Shown here: in pieces, positions 5,409 through 13,597 of the stretch
Numbering within the stretch: position 1 is the first letter of the stretch
Layout: the number at the start of each line of letters is the position of its first letter
Assembly: GCA_019322375.1 (NCBI GenBank)
Contig: JAHWIP010000023.1
Coordinates: 1-24,214, forward strand
Direction of reading: 5' to 3'
DNA from: Candidatus Woesearchaeota archaeon
GTDB lineage: Archaea; Nanobdellota; Nanobdellia; Woesearchaeales; SM23-78
DNA length: 24,214 bases
Made by a program: the position numbers and the translations under genes
Notes under the pieces: model-generated
Seen by the model: the letters and a program-made list of their open reading frames with translations, nothing else
Database searches by the model: none
Told to the model about the DNA's origin: nothing

Positions 5409-8400
5409 ATGAAAAAGACATTATTTCTAATATTATTAATGATAGTTTTTTGTTTTGTTTTGGTTAATGCACAGACAGAGCACTTGATACCTTTGAGTGG
5501 GTATGCAAGTTTGAATACTGGCGAACCTGTTTCTTCAGGTGATATTGCTGTAAGGATTTATGATGCTTCTTCAGGCGGCACTTTGGTTTATGATTCAGGC
5601 TTGGATTTTAATGGAGCAATAACAGACGGTATGTATGATATAATTCTGGGAAGCTCTACTCTTTTACTCCTGGACAACACATTAAAATATTACCTGGAGA
5701 TGGATGTTAATGGAGAAGAAGTTGTTGGAGACGCAACAGCTGGAAGGCAGGAGTTCTGGCCTGGCTCAGGAGACCATACTCATGCACACGCAGATTACTT
5801 ATCTAACACAGGTGATACAGGCACAGGAATATATAATCTTGAAGGATTAGAAGTGCCTACTCGTCTAGATGTTTTAGGAGAGCTATGCCTTATGGGCGAG
5901 TGCAGGCCTGACTGGCCAAGAGAAGAAGACCCAGAAGTTGGTTTATTAACAGCTGATAAATGGTGCACTAGTGACGGCTTAATGATTAATTGTGATCAGG
6001 ATGCTCCTGCTGGAGGCAGCAGCCTCTGGAGTGAGAACAGCGGTGATATATATTATGACTCAGGTAATGTTGGTATTGGAACAACAACTCCAGAAGCCAA
6101 ACTCCAAGTAGCAGGAGATATAATCGGTTCTGGTGATTTAATACTTTCTGGCGGGGATATTGCAATGGAAGATGCTACACTAACTTTAGCAGGAAATTAT
6201 GATACAGTAGGGCATGCAGTGGGTGTTTATGTGTCTGGAGAATATGCATACGTTGCTGACAGGGCTCCAGGACTGCAGATTATCGACATTTCAAACCCCT
6301 CATCACCAAGCCTAGCAGGGAATTATAATTCCTACATGGCTTGGGATGTTTATGTGTCTGGAGAATATGCATATATTAGTGATGGGGATTTAGGACTGCA
6401 GATTATCGACATTTCAAACCCCTCATCACCAAGCCTAGCAGGAAGTTATGACACGCCAAGCATTGCTTATGATATTCATGTGTCTGGAGAATATGCATAC
6501 GTTGCTGATTATAATTCAGGACTACAGATTATCGACATTTCAAACCCCTCATCACCAAGCCTAGCAGGAAGTTATGATACACCAGGTTCTGCTTGGGGTA
6601 TTTACGTCTCTGGAGAATATGCATACGTTGCTGATTATGATGCAGGACTGCAGATTATCGACATTTCAAACCCCTCATCACCAAGCCTAGCAGGAAGTTA
6701 TGATACACCAGACCATGCCTTTGATGTTTACGTCTCTGGAGAATATGCATACGTTGCTGATAGGGATTCAGGACTGCAGATTATCGACATTTCAAACCCC
6801 TCATCACCAAGCCTAGCAGGAAGTTATGATACACCAGACGATGCTCGAGGTGTTCATGTGTCTGGAGAATATGCATACGTTGTTAATTATGGTGCAGGAC
6901 TACAGATTATTGATGTTTCAGACCCTTCATCACCAACATTGGTAGGAGGTTATGATACACCAGACTTGGCTTGGGATGTTTACGTCTCTGGAGAATATGC
7001 ATACGTTGCTGATTATAATTCAGGACTACAGATTATAGAATTTAGCGGCACAGGCACATCAACAGTTTCAACAGACAATGTAGAAGCAACAGGAACAGTT
7101 ACTGCAGCAGCTTTTGTTGGTGACGGCTCAGGACTAACAGGACTACCATCAGGCGGAAGCAGCCTCTGGACTGAAACAGGCTCAGATATATATTATAATG
7201 AGGGCAATGTTGGCATCGGAGTAGATAATCCAACATATAAACTAGATGTTAATGGAAATGTCAGAAGCCAGGGCGAGGAAGGATTTTATATGACTGGCGG
7301 ATCAGACGGCAAAGGAGGAATTATTAATCTAAATGGTGATGTTCCTGGAAGCTTTATAGGATTTTATGGTGCAACCACAGATGACCTGCGCATGGTCGTA
7401 AGAACAGATACTGGTAATGTCGGCATTGGAACCTTGATGATGGATCCAGCATATAAATTAGATGTTGATGGACGAGCCAATGTAGATGAATTATGTATTA
7501 AGGGTGACTGCAAAGGTGCATGGCCTACAGGCGGTGCAGGAGATGGACACTCATTAGACGCAGTTGATGGAGCACCAACAGACGCAGTATATGTTGATAG
7601 TGTTGGCAACGTTGGAATTGGAACAAGCACTCCAGAAGCCAAACTCCAAGTGGTTGGTGGTGATGTAAAATTAGGCGGAGTATTGCTTCACACAGGAGAA
7701 CCAGCAGAATTCTTCTGGTCAATCAATGGCCAGGATTACAGGTGGAGAGACAACAGCGTAACAATTTATGCAAATACATACGAACTTGAACACGCAGGAA
7801 ACGGTAACTTTGAGATTGAAAAGCCTGGAACAGGTAATGTAATTTTTGAGATTGGCTCTAGTAATGTTGGCATTGGAACAACAACCCCAACTGAAAAACT
7901 TGAAGTTGCAGGCACTGTAAAAGCAACAGCATTTGTTGGTGACGGCTCAGGACTAACAGGCCTGCCATCAGGCGGCAGTAGCCTCTGGAGCGAAACCGGC
8001 TCAGATATATATTATAATGATGGCAATGTTGGCATTGGAACAACAACTCCAACAGCTAAATTGCAAGTAACAGGCGGCGATGTTAAGTTAGGCGGAGCAA
8101 TACTTCACACAGGAGAACCAGGAGAATTCCACTGGACAGTTAATGGCCAGGATTACCGATGGAGAGACAATAGTGTAACATTCTATGCAGACAGTTACAC
8201 ACTTGAACATATGGGAAGCGGCAACTTTCTTATTGATAAGCCTGATGGTAATATAATTCTTGGAATTAATCCTGGCAATGTTGGCATCGGAACATACGAC
8301 CCATTAAGGAAAATGCATGTTTTTGGAACAACAGATATTGCTAGGTTCCAAGGCGACCTAGGGCATATAGATGTGGATGGCGGCGGAGTAAGATTCTCAG

Positions 8401-8663
8401 GTTCAAACGGCATAGGACTGCGCGGGGATGGTGAAGGAGCAAATGACATGCAACTATTAGCAGACGGCAAAGTAGGAATAGGAACAACAAACCCTCAGGC
8501 AACATTAGAAGTGTCATCTGTGATTAAATCAACACCAACTGACACGCCAGGTACATGCGATGTAAGCATGGAAGGTGGAATGTACTATGATGCATCATTG
8601 AATGAGCCTTGCTTCTGCGATGGCACAAGCTGGAAGCAGTTTGATAGCGGAGAAGCCTGTTGA
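5409..8663 (+). CDS. Large secreted surface protein: LVIVD propeller plus tail-fibre-like modules
   Basis: 1084-residue exported protein. The start at 5409 gives a classical signal peptide (MKKTLFLILLMIVFCFVLVNA) and follows a G-rich Shine-Dalgarno (5396-5401); an in-frame ATG at 5394 is less likely. Domains: an N-terminal beta domain (about 28-115) of the kind that opens many secreted bacterial tail-fibre-like proteins; seven LVIVD repeats (about 262-546) forming one closed beta-propeller; and eight scattered '(N)VGIGT..P..KL.V.G' modules (near residues 219, 599, 669, 733, 818, 872, 956, 1021) like those before endosialidase-chaperone tails. Two stretches are internal duplicates (about 733-800 and 872-945, both with GQDYRWRDNSVT). 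The C-terminus is Cys-rich (EPCFCDGTSW). Likely an adhesin or cell-surface fibre; ligand unknown. The TATA at 5352-5360 implies a leader of about 25-30 nt. Confidence 0.8.
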   Translation: MKKTLFLILLMIVFCFVLVNAQTEHLIPLSGYASLNTGEPVSSGDIAVRIYDASSGGTLVYDSGLDFNGAITDGMYDIILGSSTLLLLDNTLKYYLEMDVNGEEVVGDATAGRQEFWPGSGDHTHAHADYLSNTGDTGTGIYNLEGLEVPTRLDVLGELCLMGECRPDWPREEDPEVGLLTADKWCTSDGLMINCDQDAPAGGSSLWSENSGDIYYDSGNVGIGTTTPEAKLQVAGDIIGSGDLILSGGDIAMEDATLTLAGNYDTVGHAVGVYVSGEYAYVADRAPGLQIIDISNPSSPSLAGNYNSYMAWDVYVSGEYAYISDGDLGLQIIDISNPSSPSLAGSYDTPSIAYDIHVSGEYAYVADYNSGLQIIDISNPSSPSLAGSYDTPGSAWGIYVSGEYAYVADYDAGLQIIDISNPSSPSLAGSYDTPDHAFDVYVSGEYAYVADRDSGLQIIDISNPSSPSLAGSYDTPDDARGVHVSGEYAYVVNYGAGLQIIDVSDPSSPTLVGGYDTPDLAWDVYVSGEYAYVADYNSGLQIIEFSGTGTSTVSTDNVEATGTVTAAAFVGDGSGLTGLPSGGSSLWTETGSDIYYNEGNVGIGVDNPTYKLDVNGNVRSQGEEGFYMTGGSDGKGGIINLNGDVPGSFIGFYGATTDDLRMVVRTDTGNVGIGTLMMDPAYKLDVDGRANVDELCIKGDCKGAWPTGGAGDGHSLDAVDGAPTDAVYVDSVGNVGIGTSTPEAKLQVVGGDVKLGGVLLHTGEPAEFFWSINGQDYRWRDNSVTIYANTYELEHAGNGNFEIEKPGTGNVIFEIGSSNVGIGTTTPTEKLEVAGTVKATAFVGDGSGLTGLPSGGSSLWSETGSDIYYNDGNVGIGTTTPTAKLQVTGGDVKLGGAILHTGEPGEFHWTVNGQDYRWRDNSVTFYADSYTLEHMGSGNFLIDKPDGNIILGINPGNVGIGTYDPLRKMHVFGTTDIARFQGDLGHIDVDGGGVRFSGSNGIGLRGDGEGANDMQLLADGKVGIGTTNPQATLEVSSVIKSTPTDTPGTCDVSMEGGMYYDASLNEPCFCDGTSWKQFDSGEAC
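6192..7047 (+). repeat. Seven tandem LVIVD propeller repeats (about 126 bp each)
   Basis: Seven in-frame units of 41-42 codons with the consensus G.YDTP..A..VYVSGEYAYVADY..GLQIIDISNPSSPSLA. Units 1-5 are almost identical in DNA over about 50 bp (from GGACTGCAGATTATCG to AGCCTAGCAGG), while units 6 and 7 have diverged. That fits recent unit duplication or gene conversion. Seven blades is the right number to close a propeller. Confidence 0.85.
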
Positions 8664-8665
8664 AA

Positions 8666-9367
8666 ATGAAAAAAACAATAATACTGGCAATGCTTGTTTT
8701 GCTCATACCAGTTGTTTTTGCATTCACAGGCTCGAGTGCAAACTATGGGATTGTAGCAAACCTTGGCCTGGCAGAGGTTCAGGAGCAGGAAAGTGAAACA
8801 TACAGTGTAGAAGGAGCGGCTGCTAATCTTCCTGTAGGCGGGTTTGAAGGCACAACTTATCAGGTATTTATCGGGCCTTCTTATCTTGTTGATGAAGACG
8901 GCGACGGAGTGGCTAATGAAGTTGATAAGTGCGGAAGCAACATTCCAGTTAATCCTTGGTTTGCAGAGCAAGAACTAAAACCCAACCATTACGACAGTTC
9001 TAACATGTTGGACTTAGCACCAACTCATGGCTGCTCTTGTGCTCAAATCCTGTATTGTAAGCCAGGAGATAATCCTGGGGAGTACAGGTTTGGCTGCTCA
9101 GAAGGTACCAAGAACATCTGGGAATCACAAGACCCTGACTCATGGGCTCTTGACTGCCAGATAGATGGTGTTGTTGCTATGCAAGGCATGAGCAAGCCAT
9201 TGCTTGAGAACACAGATGATGACTGGGCACCAGACATAATAGATGGTGACAATGATAATGACGGAGTGCCAGACAACCAAGACACCATGACAGAAGACAG
9301 CGACCTGCCAGGAGACCCAGACTACGGAATACCAGACTGGCACCCAAGCAGCAAGCACAAGCAATAA
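8666..9367 (+). CDS. Secreted protein with thrombospondin-3-like calcium sites
   Basis: 233-residue exported protein: signal peptide MKKTIILAMLVLLIPVVFA, a middle with five Cys (CGS, CSCAQ, YCKPG, GCSEG), and two Asp-rich calcium-loop motifs, DEDGDGVANEVDKC (about 77-90) and DNDNDGVPDNQD (about 195-206), like thrombospondin type-3 repeats. A TTG at 8660 overlaps the previous stop (TTGA), but the ATG at 8666 gives the cleaner signal peptide. Two bases separate it from the large surface gene, so the two are co-transcribed and may be surface partners. Ligand and function unknown. Confidence 0.7.
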   Translation: MKKTIILAMLVLLIPVVFAFTGSSANYGIVANLGLAEVQEQESETYSVEGAAANLPVGGFEGTTYQVFIGPSYLVDEDGDGVANEVDKCGSNIPVNPWFAEQELKPNHYDSSNMLDLAPTHGCSCAQILYCKPGDNPGEYRFGCSEGTKNIWESQDPDSWALDCQIDGVVAMQGMSKPLLENTDDDWAPDIIDGDNDNDGVPDNQDTMTEDSDLPGDPDYGIPDWHPSSKHKQ

Positions 9368-9391
9368 AAATTTTTATTTTATTTTTCTTTC
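9366..9391 (+). terminator. T-rich terminator of the surface operon
   Basis: AAAAATTTTTATTTTATTTTTC directly after the stop. Runs of T without a hairpin are the usual archaeal terminator. Confidence 0.6.
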
Positions 9392-9410
9392 AACCAGAAT
9401 TTGACCCAAC

Positions 9411-9426
9411 CCCAAACCTTTATATA
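9411..9426 (+). promoter_or_regulatory. BRE/TATA promoter
   Basis: CCCAAACCTTTATATA, centred about 27 bp before the ATG at 9449. Confidence 0.65.
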
Positions 9427-9448
9427 ACAATCATTATCCCTTGATATC

Positions 9449-9889
9449 ATGCCTGAAAAAGATTATATTAAGCTTGTTATGGAGGAAATAAGAAAAAACA
9501 ACATTGATATAAAGGGAAGTGACTGCGTGACTACCAGAAGCCAGGCTTACGGCTTAGCCACAAAAAAACTTTTTATTGATGAAAAAATGTTTACCACAAG
9601 AGTTATTTCTAAAATTCTTTTTAAGCACAGACTCAATGAAGATGATGATTTAAGCGGGAAAATCATAACCAATACTTTGGATGATATAAGAGAATATGAC
9701 CCTGAGTTTGAAACAGAGAAAAGGCTTTTTGGAGGCAAAAGAGTTCATTGCCTGGACATAGACGCAGTGGCTATTCTATTTACGTATTTCCACAAGGAAA
9801 GAGGGCAGATTAAGGATTATAATGCATCAGACCTTTCTGGCGAGCTGGAGCAGGCAGTGCTTGAGATTAGCAATGAAAAGCATTTCTAG
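9449..9889 (+). CDS. Hypothetical soluble protein
   Basis: 146-residue acidic protein with no recognised domain. Visible stretches are an N-terminal helix (DYIKLVMEEIRKNN), a basic middle (TRVISKILFKHRL) and a hydrophobic helix near the end (CLDIDAVAILFTYFHKE). There are two Cys and no zinc-knuckle spacing, signal peptide or membrane helix. It is transcribed alone from a leaderless promoter. Function unknown. Confidence 0.55.
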   Translation: MPEKDYIKLVMEEIRKNNIDIKGSDCVTTRSQAYGLATKKLFIDEKMFTTRVISKILFKHRLNEDDDLSGKIITNTLDDIREYDPEFETEKRLFGGKRVHCLDIDAVAILFTYFHKERGQIKDYNASDLSGELEQAVLEISNEKHF

Positions 9890-9976
9890 GTTTTTTACAT
9901 TCAACCTTTTGATAACAACTCGCCGGTAGTAAAAAACAAAATATTTATAAATAGTATTTATTTCTTGATATCAAAA

Positions 9977-10423
9977 ATGAAACTAAAACAAATCTTAAAA
10001 CAAGCTTCAATCGGAGCCTTTGTTCCAGGACTCTCTGCTCATCATTGGACAATGGCAGACATAATAGATAACAGAGCAAGTGACATTAAGTGTGGCAGAA
10101 GGCAAACACCAACAGGAACCTTAATAAACAAGATTGACGACAGCATTGGATATGGGATGCAAATGCTTCTTCTAGGGATGTTTGATACCACACTATATGC
10201 TTATGGTTATGGCATTGCCTTAAGCCAAGCAACAGGAATAAACATGATAGGAATGAATGAAACCCTTATGGACGGACCAGATCTTAGAACAGGCTTAATT
10301 GTTGGTTTAGTAACTGTTGCTGGCAGAGCTGGAATGTATCTGTTCTCCAAAGCATACAGAAAAGAAGAAGAAGAATCACTCCAAGAAGCACTAACAGAAA
10401 GATATAATATTACCAAGGCTTAA
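9977..10423 (+). CDS. Hypothetical membrane protein
   Basis: 148-residue protein with about two or three hydrophobic segments (IGYGMQMLLLGMFDTTLYAYGYGIAL and RTGLIVGLVTVAGRAGMYLFSKAY) and a charged C-terminal tail (KEEEESLQEALTERY). The ATG at 9977 lies about 30 bp after a TATA-like ATTTATAA (9943-9951), so it is preferred over the in-frame TTG at 9965. No family recognised. The next gene starts 24 bp downstream in the same direction. Confidence 0.5.
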   Translation: MKLKQILKQASIGAFVPGLSAHHWTMADIIDNRASDIKCGRRQTPTGTLINKIDDSIGYGMQMLLLGMFDTTLYAYGYGIALSQATGINMIGMNETLMDGPDLRTGLIVGLVTVAGRAGMYLFSKAYRKEEEESLQEALTERYNITKA

Positions 10424-10447
10424 CTCTATGCAAGGACTTAAATCAAA

Positions 10448-10933
10448 ATGTCAGTTATAATAAATTATCTTTTATGGGAACTGGGCCAGTCAGAATATGA
10501 CATAAAGATAGATCCTAACAAAAACAAAGGCAGGGTTAAAGTAAAAAACCAGAGGCTTGGAAAGCTAGAACTAGACTTAATTAAAGGAGCAGCCCAGGGC
10601 TTAAAAGCACAAAGCATACAGCACACTTTTCCAAACAGGCAAAAAATAACTTATGGTTTTCAAAAACAACCAGCACAACCCCAAAGAATAACAGTGCAGC
10701 CTCTTTCAAACTCATTATATGACTTAATAAAAGACATGGTTGTAACCCAGCTGAGCAACACAGTGTATGATTTCAAAATAAACCCAAAGACTAATAAATA
10801 CAAACTCAAAGCAAGCAATCTGAACTTTGGAAATCTGGAGCTAAGCTTGATTAAAGATAAAAACCAGGGCTTAAAAGCAAAAACCCTGCAGCACACCACT
10901 CCAGGCGGCCAAACAACAACACATACTTTTTAA
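10448..10933 (+). CDS. Unknown protein built from two copies of a ~57-residue repeat
   Basis: 161-residue protein with two homologous halves: about 16-71 (EYDIKIDPNKNKGRVKVKNQ..LGKLELDLIKG..QGLKAQSIQHT) and about 105-161 (VYDFKINPKTNKYKLKASNL..GNLELSLIKDKNQGLKAKTLQHT). They are joined by a Gln/Pro-rich linker. Each half looks like a small beta-rich fold. Function and family unknown. It probably shares a transcript with the membrane-protein gene upstream. Confidence 0.5.
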   Translation: MSVIINYLLWELGQSEYDIKIDPNKNKGRVKVKNQRLGKLELDLIKGAAQGLKAQSIQHTFPNRQKITYGFQKQPAQPQRITVQPLSNSLYDLIKDMVVTQLSNTVYDFKINPKTNKYKLKASNLNFGNLELSLIKDKNQGLKAKTLQHTTPGGQTTTHTF

Positions 10934-11027
10934 TTACAACCAAACCCTGGCAATTTCCAACAGCCATGTAATTCTTCCGAATTTATAGTGATAGATTATA
11001 TTAAAGACAAGCCTTACTCTGTTCTGC

Positions 11028-11399
11028 ATGAAACTAAAAAAAATAATAAGCAAAAAAACCATCAGCCTTCTGGTTAAAAGCAATGAAGAAGCAATGAAAA
11101 TATGGAACAAGGACTTTGGCAATTTTATAACCAAAGACCAAAACAAAGGCTATCATATAGATGAAACAAAACTGCACTATCTATTGGTAAAGCCAATAAA
11201 ACAAATAAAGCCTTACATAGAAGCAATGATAACAAGTGAAGTGCTGCAGCACCTAAAAAGAAACCACCAGGAATACTACAGCCAGGTGTGGAGCAACATA
11301 AAGCAAAACAAAGGAAACGCAGAAATAAACATTAAACAAGTAGAAGAAAAAGTGCCATTGCTAAAACCCTTAAATGAAATGCTTGGGCTGTACAAGTGA
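11028..11399 (+). CDS. Hypothetical basic helical protein
   Basis: 123-residue Lys-rich, mostly helical protein (KKIISKKTISLLVKSNEEAMKIW at the start; KPLNEMLGLYK at the end). No membrane helix or known motif. A TATA-like GATTATATTAAAG lies about 29 bp before the ATG and a hairpin terminator follows the stop, so it looks like a single-gene transcript. Function unknown. Confidence 0.5.
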   Translation: MKLKKIISKKTISLLVKSNEEAMKIWNKDFGNFITKDQNKGYHIDETKLHYLLVKPIKQIKPYIEAMITSEVLQHLKRNHQEYYSQVWSNIKQNKGNAEINIKQVEEKVPLLKPLNEMLGLYK

Positions 11400-11403
11400 G
11401 AAC

Positions 11404-11424
11404 AGCAGGGAGATAAGCCCTGCT
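11404..11424 (+). terminator. Hairpin after the 11028 gene
   Basis: Perfect 7-bp stem AGCAGGG/CCCTGCT with a 7-base loop, 5 bp after the stop and followed by a T/C-rich stretch. Confidence 0.55.
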
Positions 11425-11484
11425 CTTCATTCTCAGACTACCCTCAACGAAAGCTTTAAATGATAATGTAAATTATATAATCAT

Positions 11485-12222
11485 ATGAATGTTGAATCAC
11501 TATTAAACTTAATCTTTGTTTTAGGAACTCTTCTGACCACTCTTGTTTTTGGGTTTATCAAAATAAAAAGCCTTAAGGGAAGATTAATTTTAATTGCAAT
11601 GATTTTAGTTCCTACTGTTATTTTCCTGATGAGTTTTTTTATGCCTGCAAGCATTTTTGGAAAAGAAGCACTGCAGGAGTTTGTGCTAGGATTCGGGGTT
11701 TTTGGCGTGTTGGCGCTAGTATTGCTTCAGATTTTACAAGTAATAATTGCTCCTTTAGATTATATCTCTATCACAATGCTGGGAGGACTGATTTTCGGCC
11801 CATTCTTAGGGTTTATTCTTAATTACATTGGAAGAGTGGCAGGTTCTATCCTGGCTTTTTTAATAGCAAGAAAATTTGGACAACCCTTTATAGAAAAAAT
11901 AATCCCAAAAAAAGATATAAAAAAATATGATAAACTATGGGATAAAGGCTTGCTAGCCATATTCATCATGTACTGGCTTCCTTTTTTTCCAGACGATGCT
12001 TTCAGCTACTTAGGAGGAATTTCAAAAATAAAATTAAAAACATTTATTGTACTAGTATCCCTGGCGCACATGACAGGAGTGCTCACAACAACCTTAGCCG
12101 GAACCCTGGGAGAAACAGCCTGGTTCCTGCACCCTGCTTTTTTAATCATAGGGCCAGTAACCCTTGTATTAGGGTTAATCATATTTGGGATTAAAAGAAT
12201 TAGAAAATCTTTGATAAAATAA
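11485..12222 (+). CDS. TVP38/TMEM64-DedA type (SNARE-associated, VTT-domain) membrane protein
   Basis: 245-residue polytopic membrane protein. After two or three N-terminal helices it has the VTT-domain signatures MLGGLIFGPFLGFILNYIGRVAGSILAFLIAR (about 93-124) and YWLPFFPDDAFSYLGGISKIKL (about 153-174), with the re-entrant-loop F/G-P and LPFFP.D positions of the DedA/TVP38 family. Family members are linked to lipid scrambling or flipping and to proton-dependent membrane homeostasis; the substrate here is unknown. Length is typical. A TATA-like CTTTAAAT lies about 28 bp before the ATG. It is convergent with the next gene across a bidirectional hairpin. Confidence 0.8.
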   Translation: MNVESLLNLIFVLGTLLTTLVFGFIKIKSLKGRLILIAMILVPTVIFLMSFFMPASIFGKEALQEFVLGFGVFGVLALVLLQILQVIIAPLDYISITMLGGLIFGPFLGFILNYIGRVAGSILAFLIARKFGQPFIEKIIPKKDIKKYDKLWDKGLLAIFIMYWLPFFPDDAFSYLGGISKIKLKTFIVLVSLAHMTGVLTTTLAGTLGETAWFLHPAFLIIGPVTLVLGLIIFGIKRIRKSLIK

Positions 12223-12232
12223 TCTTTCTCAA

Positions 12233-12262
12233 AAAAACTGCAAATACTAATCAGCAGTTTTT
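12233..12262. terminator. Bidirectional terminator hairpin
   Basis: Perfect 9-bp inverted repeat AAAAACTGC/GCAGTTTTT between the convergent genes, ending in T-runs on both strands. It overlaps the last codons of the minus-strand gene. Confidence 0.65.
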
Positions 12263-12657
12263 GACTTTAAATAATCAGTTAATGCAGAATAAGAAGCCAT
12301 TATTCCATCTAAAACTCTGCAATATTTTTCTCTTTCTTTACCTAAAGGCTTCATTTCATCAAGAGTCTTTCCAAAAGTAGATTCATATAACACTCCCATT
12401 TTTTCTATTACATCCTCTAATAAGGATTTAGCTTTTTCATCAGGCATATAGGGAACAAAGAATTGATACAGCAAATACTGATTTGAAACCTCTCCAGCAG
12501 CTAAACCTATTGCTCTGACAATATCCTCTTCTCTTATGTTGGGCCAGGCAAGGTCTGCAAACTGTGATAATGCATGAATAAATCTTCTTTCATCTCTTAT
12601 CAAAGCAGCAACAGGATCTACTTCCTTAGGGATTTCTATTATTAAACGTGCAGCCAT
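12247..12657 (-). CDS. Hypothetical helical soluble protein
   Basis: 136-residue protein from the ATG at 12657, which has a Shine-Dalgarno-like GAGGAG immediately upstream. A longer frame from a TTG at 12699 adds 14 residues but would read through that site. It is largely helical, with patterns such as RRFIHALSQFADLAWPNI, IGLAAGEVSNQYLLYQFF and DEKAKSLLEDVIEKM. No motif recognised; cytoplasmic by composition. Function unknown. Confidence 0.5.
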   Translation of the reverse strand: MAARLIIEIPKEVDPVAALIRDERRFIHALSQFADLAWPNIREEDIVRAIGLAAGEVSNQYLLYQFFVPYMPDEKAKSLLEDVIEKMGVLYESTFGKTLDEMKPLGKEREKYCRVLDGIMASYSALTDYLKSKTAD

Positions 12658-12782
12658 AGCTCCTCGAGAATACAGTGTTATTTTTAAATTTATCGTCAAA
12701 AAAAGGCTCTCTTAATCATTAAATTCAATTCAAATCAAAGCTTACGAAAAATATTTAATACAGATAAGAAATACATTTGTTT

Positions 12783-12989
12783 ATGGATAAAAAACTAATA
12801 ATTATTTTAGGCATAATCCTGGTTCTGGTCTTATTAATACTCGCAGTCATCTTCGGGCCTGTATGTGTTTCAGACTCTACATGCAAAAAATACTGCTATG
12901 AGAAAGGAAGCCGCGGAGTGATAAGCTACCAGTCAGAATGCAATTGGGGCATATGTGAATGCACCTGCCCATCAGGAGACTGTGATTGA
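12783..12989 (+). CDS. Membrane-anchored small Cys-rich protein
   Basis: 68-residue protein: MDKK, one N-terminal hydrophobic anchor (about 5-27), then a compact exported domain with eight Cys in about 37 residues (CVSDSTCKKYC ... ECNWGICECTCPSGDC), suggesting several disulfides. The ATG at 12783 is about 29 bp after a TATA-like element (AATATTTAATA) and is preferred over the TTG at 12777. It is first in a three-gene operon with two small membrane proteins. Function unknown; possibilities include a secreted peptide or surface knot. Confidence 0.55.
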   Translation: MDKKLIIILGIILVLVLLILAVIFGPVCVSDSTCKKYCYEKGSRGVISYQSECNWGICECTCPSGDCD

Positions 12990-12993
12990 TAAA

Positions 12994-13164
12994 ATGAAAT
13001 CAACAAATTATAAAGCACTGTTTGCTTCAGGAATAATCTTTGTAGGGGCAGGAGTTGTTTTCATGGCTTCTGTAAATCCTGGAATAGCAGGAGGATTAAT
13101 AGTAATAGGAATAGCGCTCATGATAATTGGCGCAAAAAATAAAGATAAGTGGGTGAAAAAATGA
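12994..13164 (+). CDS. Small two-helix membrane protein
   Basis: 56-residue protein with two hydrophobic segments (LFASGIIFVGAGVVFMAS and GIAGGLIVIGIALMIIGA) and a basic end (KNKDKWVKK). The ATG 4 bp after the previous stop is chosen over an upstream in-frame ATG at 12955 inside the Cys-rich gene. Its stop overlaps the next start (ATGA). No family recognised. Confidence 0.5.
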   Translation: MKSTNYKALFASGIIFVGAGVVFMASVNPGIAGGLIVIGIALMIIGAKNKDKWVKK

Positions 13165-13364
13165 AAGGTTCAATAAAGAGCATGGACAAAGGGAGAAAAA
13201 TCAGCATAATCCTGTTTATAGCGGGAATTTGTATTGCCCTAATTGGAGCAGGAATAATGTTTCATGGAAATGTTTTTGGAGAAAACAATTCAGGTATTGC
13301 TACAATCATAGGAATAATTGGTATAGGATTGATAGCTTCATCCAATTTTAGATTGCTGAAATAA
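13161..13364 (+). CDS. Small two-helix membrane protein, coupled to the previous gene
   Basis: 67-residue protein beginning with a basic cytoplasmic segment (MKGSIKSMDKGRK), then ISIILFIAGICIALIGAGIMF and IATIIGIIGIGLIASS. It starts in a 4-base ATGA overlap with the upstream gene, which implies translational coupling and perhaps a complex of the two. Function unknown. Confidence 0.5.
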   Translation: MKGSIKSMDKGRKISIILFIAGICIALIGAGIMFHGNVFGENNSGIATIIGIIGIGLIASSNFRLLK

Positions 13365-13382
13365 AAAAACTTTTAAAAATGG

Positions 13383-13430
13383 AAACCCATGCTAGTGGTG
13401 TAGGCTGAAATGGCAGGATTGGGTTTTTTT
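13383..13430 (+). terminator. Stem with T-run after the small-membrane-protein operon
   Basis: AAACCCA (13383-13389) pairs with TGGGTTT (13420-13426), with a second inner pairing TGCTA/TGGCA, and seven T follow (13424-13430). It looks like a terminator or the end of a small structured RNA. Confidence 0.55.
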
Positions 13431-13465
13431 AAGGTATTACACTGAGAAATATGAAGAGGTAAAAA

Positions 13466-13597
13466 ATGAAATGTTCAATATGCGGAGCAGAAGCTTGTTA
13501 CATGGTTGCTGTTGATAGCACTTTAAGCAGTGTTGCAAAACAGCATGTAAGAAAATATGCCGGCAGATGTAAAGAATGCCAAGATAAGAAAGAATGA
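13466..13597 (+). CDS. 43-residue zinc-ribbon protein
   Basis: Very short gene with two zinc knuckles, CSIC (residues 3-6) and CKEC (35-38), separated by a basic stretch (AKQHVRKYAGR). A Shine-Dalgarno (GAGGT) lies 7 bp before the ATG. Its TGA overlaps the ATG of the lipoprotein gene (ATGA at 13594-13597). Such mini zinc ribbons usually bind nucleic acid or protein; the target is unknown. Confidence 0.6.
   Translation: MKCSICGAEACYMVAVDSTLSSVAKQHVRKYAGRCKECQDKKE

Noticed and set aside
6192..7047. Regularly spaced near-identical DNA repeats resembling a repeat array such as CRISPR
   Set aside because: The period of about 126 bp is a multiple of three, stays in frame inside a signal-peptide-bearing protein, and encodes LVIVD blades.
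7364..8470. Several minus-strand open frames opposite the surface-protein gene
   Set aside because: They are low-complexity shadows of the repeated plus-strand coding sequence, without promoters or Shine-Dalgarno sites.
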